Shown in pieces: positions 58,044 through 58,187 of a DNA stretch of 58,187 nucleotides. Both the position numbers and the translations under genes were made by a program. Under the pieces are notes generated by a model. That model was not told the origin of the DNA and did no database searches. It saw only the letters and a program-made list of their open reading frames with translations. This stretch comes from Rodentibacter sp. Ppn85 (GTDB lineage Bacteria; Pseudomonadota; Gammaproteobacteria; Enterobacterales; Pasteurellaceae). Every line of letters begins with the position of its first letter. Position 1 is the first letter of the stretch. The DNA lies in contig NZ_MLHS01000056.1 of NCBI RefSeq assembly GCF_001999335.1, forward strand, positions 1-58,187, in the 5' to 3' direction.

Positions 58044-58187
58044 AATGATTTCCCCTTATGTTGTTAATAAATTTTTTAGAAGCCGAAACCGTTTCGCTTC
58101 AAGTATCGTCATTATACATAATAAAAGTAGGGAATAAAGCCACTTTTATTAGATAGAATTGATAGATTATTTGTATCAAAACTAATA

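Overview
The window is chromosomal DNA of a Pasteurellaceae bacterium of the Haemophilus influenzae/Aggregatibacter branch. The 9-base DNA uptake sequence AAGTGCGGT (complement ACCGCACTT) recurs across the window. Proteins such as UvrB, IF3, RnfA-E, FabA and MelB read as close relatives of H. influenzae and enterobacterial proteins. Gene blocks such as rnfABCDGE-nth, infC-rpmI-rplT, yqcC-truC-yoaH-cspD, matP-lonH-fabA and ydbH-ynbE are familiar from gamma-proteobacteria. I cannot name the species. I see no prophage, complete insertion sequence, CRISPR array or rRNA operon.

Layout. 1-1.4 kb: the end of a DUF1007 gene, a NicO-type nickel/cobalt exporter and a tRNA-Asn with its own promoter and terminator. 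1.7-4.3 kb: uvrB, then a decayed reading frame. 4.4-7.4 kb: a polar amino acid ABC operon whose binding protein resembles the cysteine-binding CjaA. 7.5-7.7 kb: a compact transcription unit with two Fur-like boxes, a near-perfect promoter, about 95 nt of structured RNA and a strong terminator; it is a good candidate for an iron-responsive sRNA. 7.7-13.2 kb: sfsA, then a melibiose locus (melR divergent from melB and a GH36 alpha-galactosidase). 13.2-17 kb: the YedF/YedE sulfur or selenium pair, and ppk behind a Pho box. 17.7-21.1 kb: infC with an AUU start, rpmI, rplT and an ABC-F gene. 21.1-29 kb: an NSS symporter, nth and the Rnf electron-transport operon, with an unlisted 27-codon membrane micro-ORF between rnfA and rnfB. 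29.2-32.1 kb: yccS-like and yccT-like genes.

32.4-39.6 kb is the most distinctive region: a maltose-type locus of Gram-positive style. It holds a PTS EIICB permease, a MapP-like sugar-phosphate phosphatase, a 1257-residue fusion of complete MalQ and complete glycogen/maltodextrin phosphorylase, and a divergent GntR/UTRA regulator. The inferred route is PTS uptake giving maltose-6'-phosphate, dephosphorylation by MapP, then MalQ and phosphorylase giving glucose and glucose-1-phosphate. The upstream region carries three palindromes and a CRP-like site.

39.8-48.2 kb: acyP, yqcC-truC-yoaH, cspD, matP, lonH, fabA (with FadR- and FabR-like sites matching the enterobacterial arrangement), ybaK, usg, a purine permease and ychN. 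48.2-58 kb: ynbE and ydbH (outer-membrane lipid transport), recB-recD-grxB and dps. Several transcription units end in hairpins, and two of these are built from inverted pairs of the uptake sequence.
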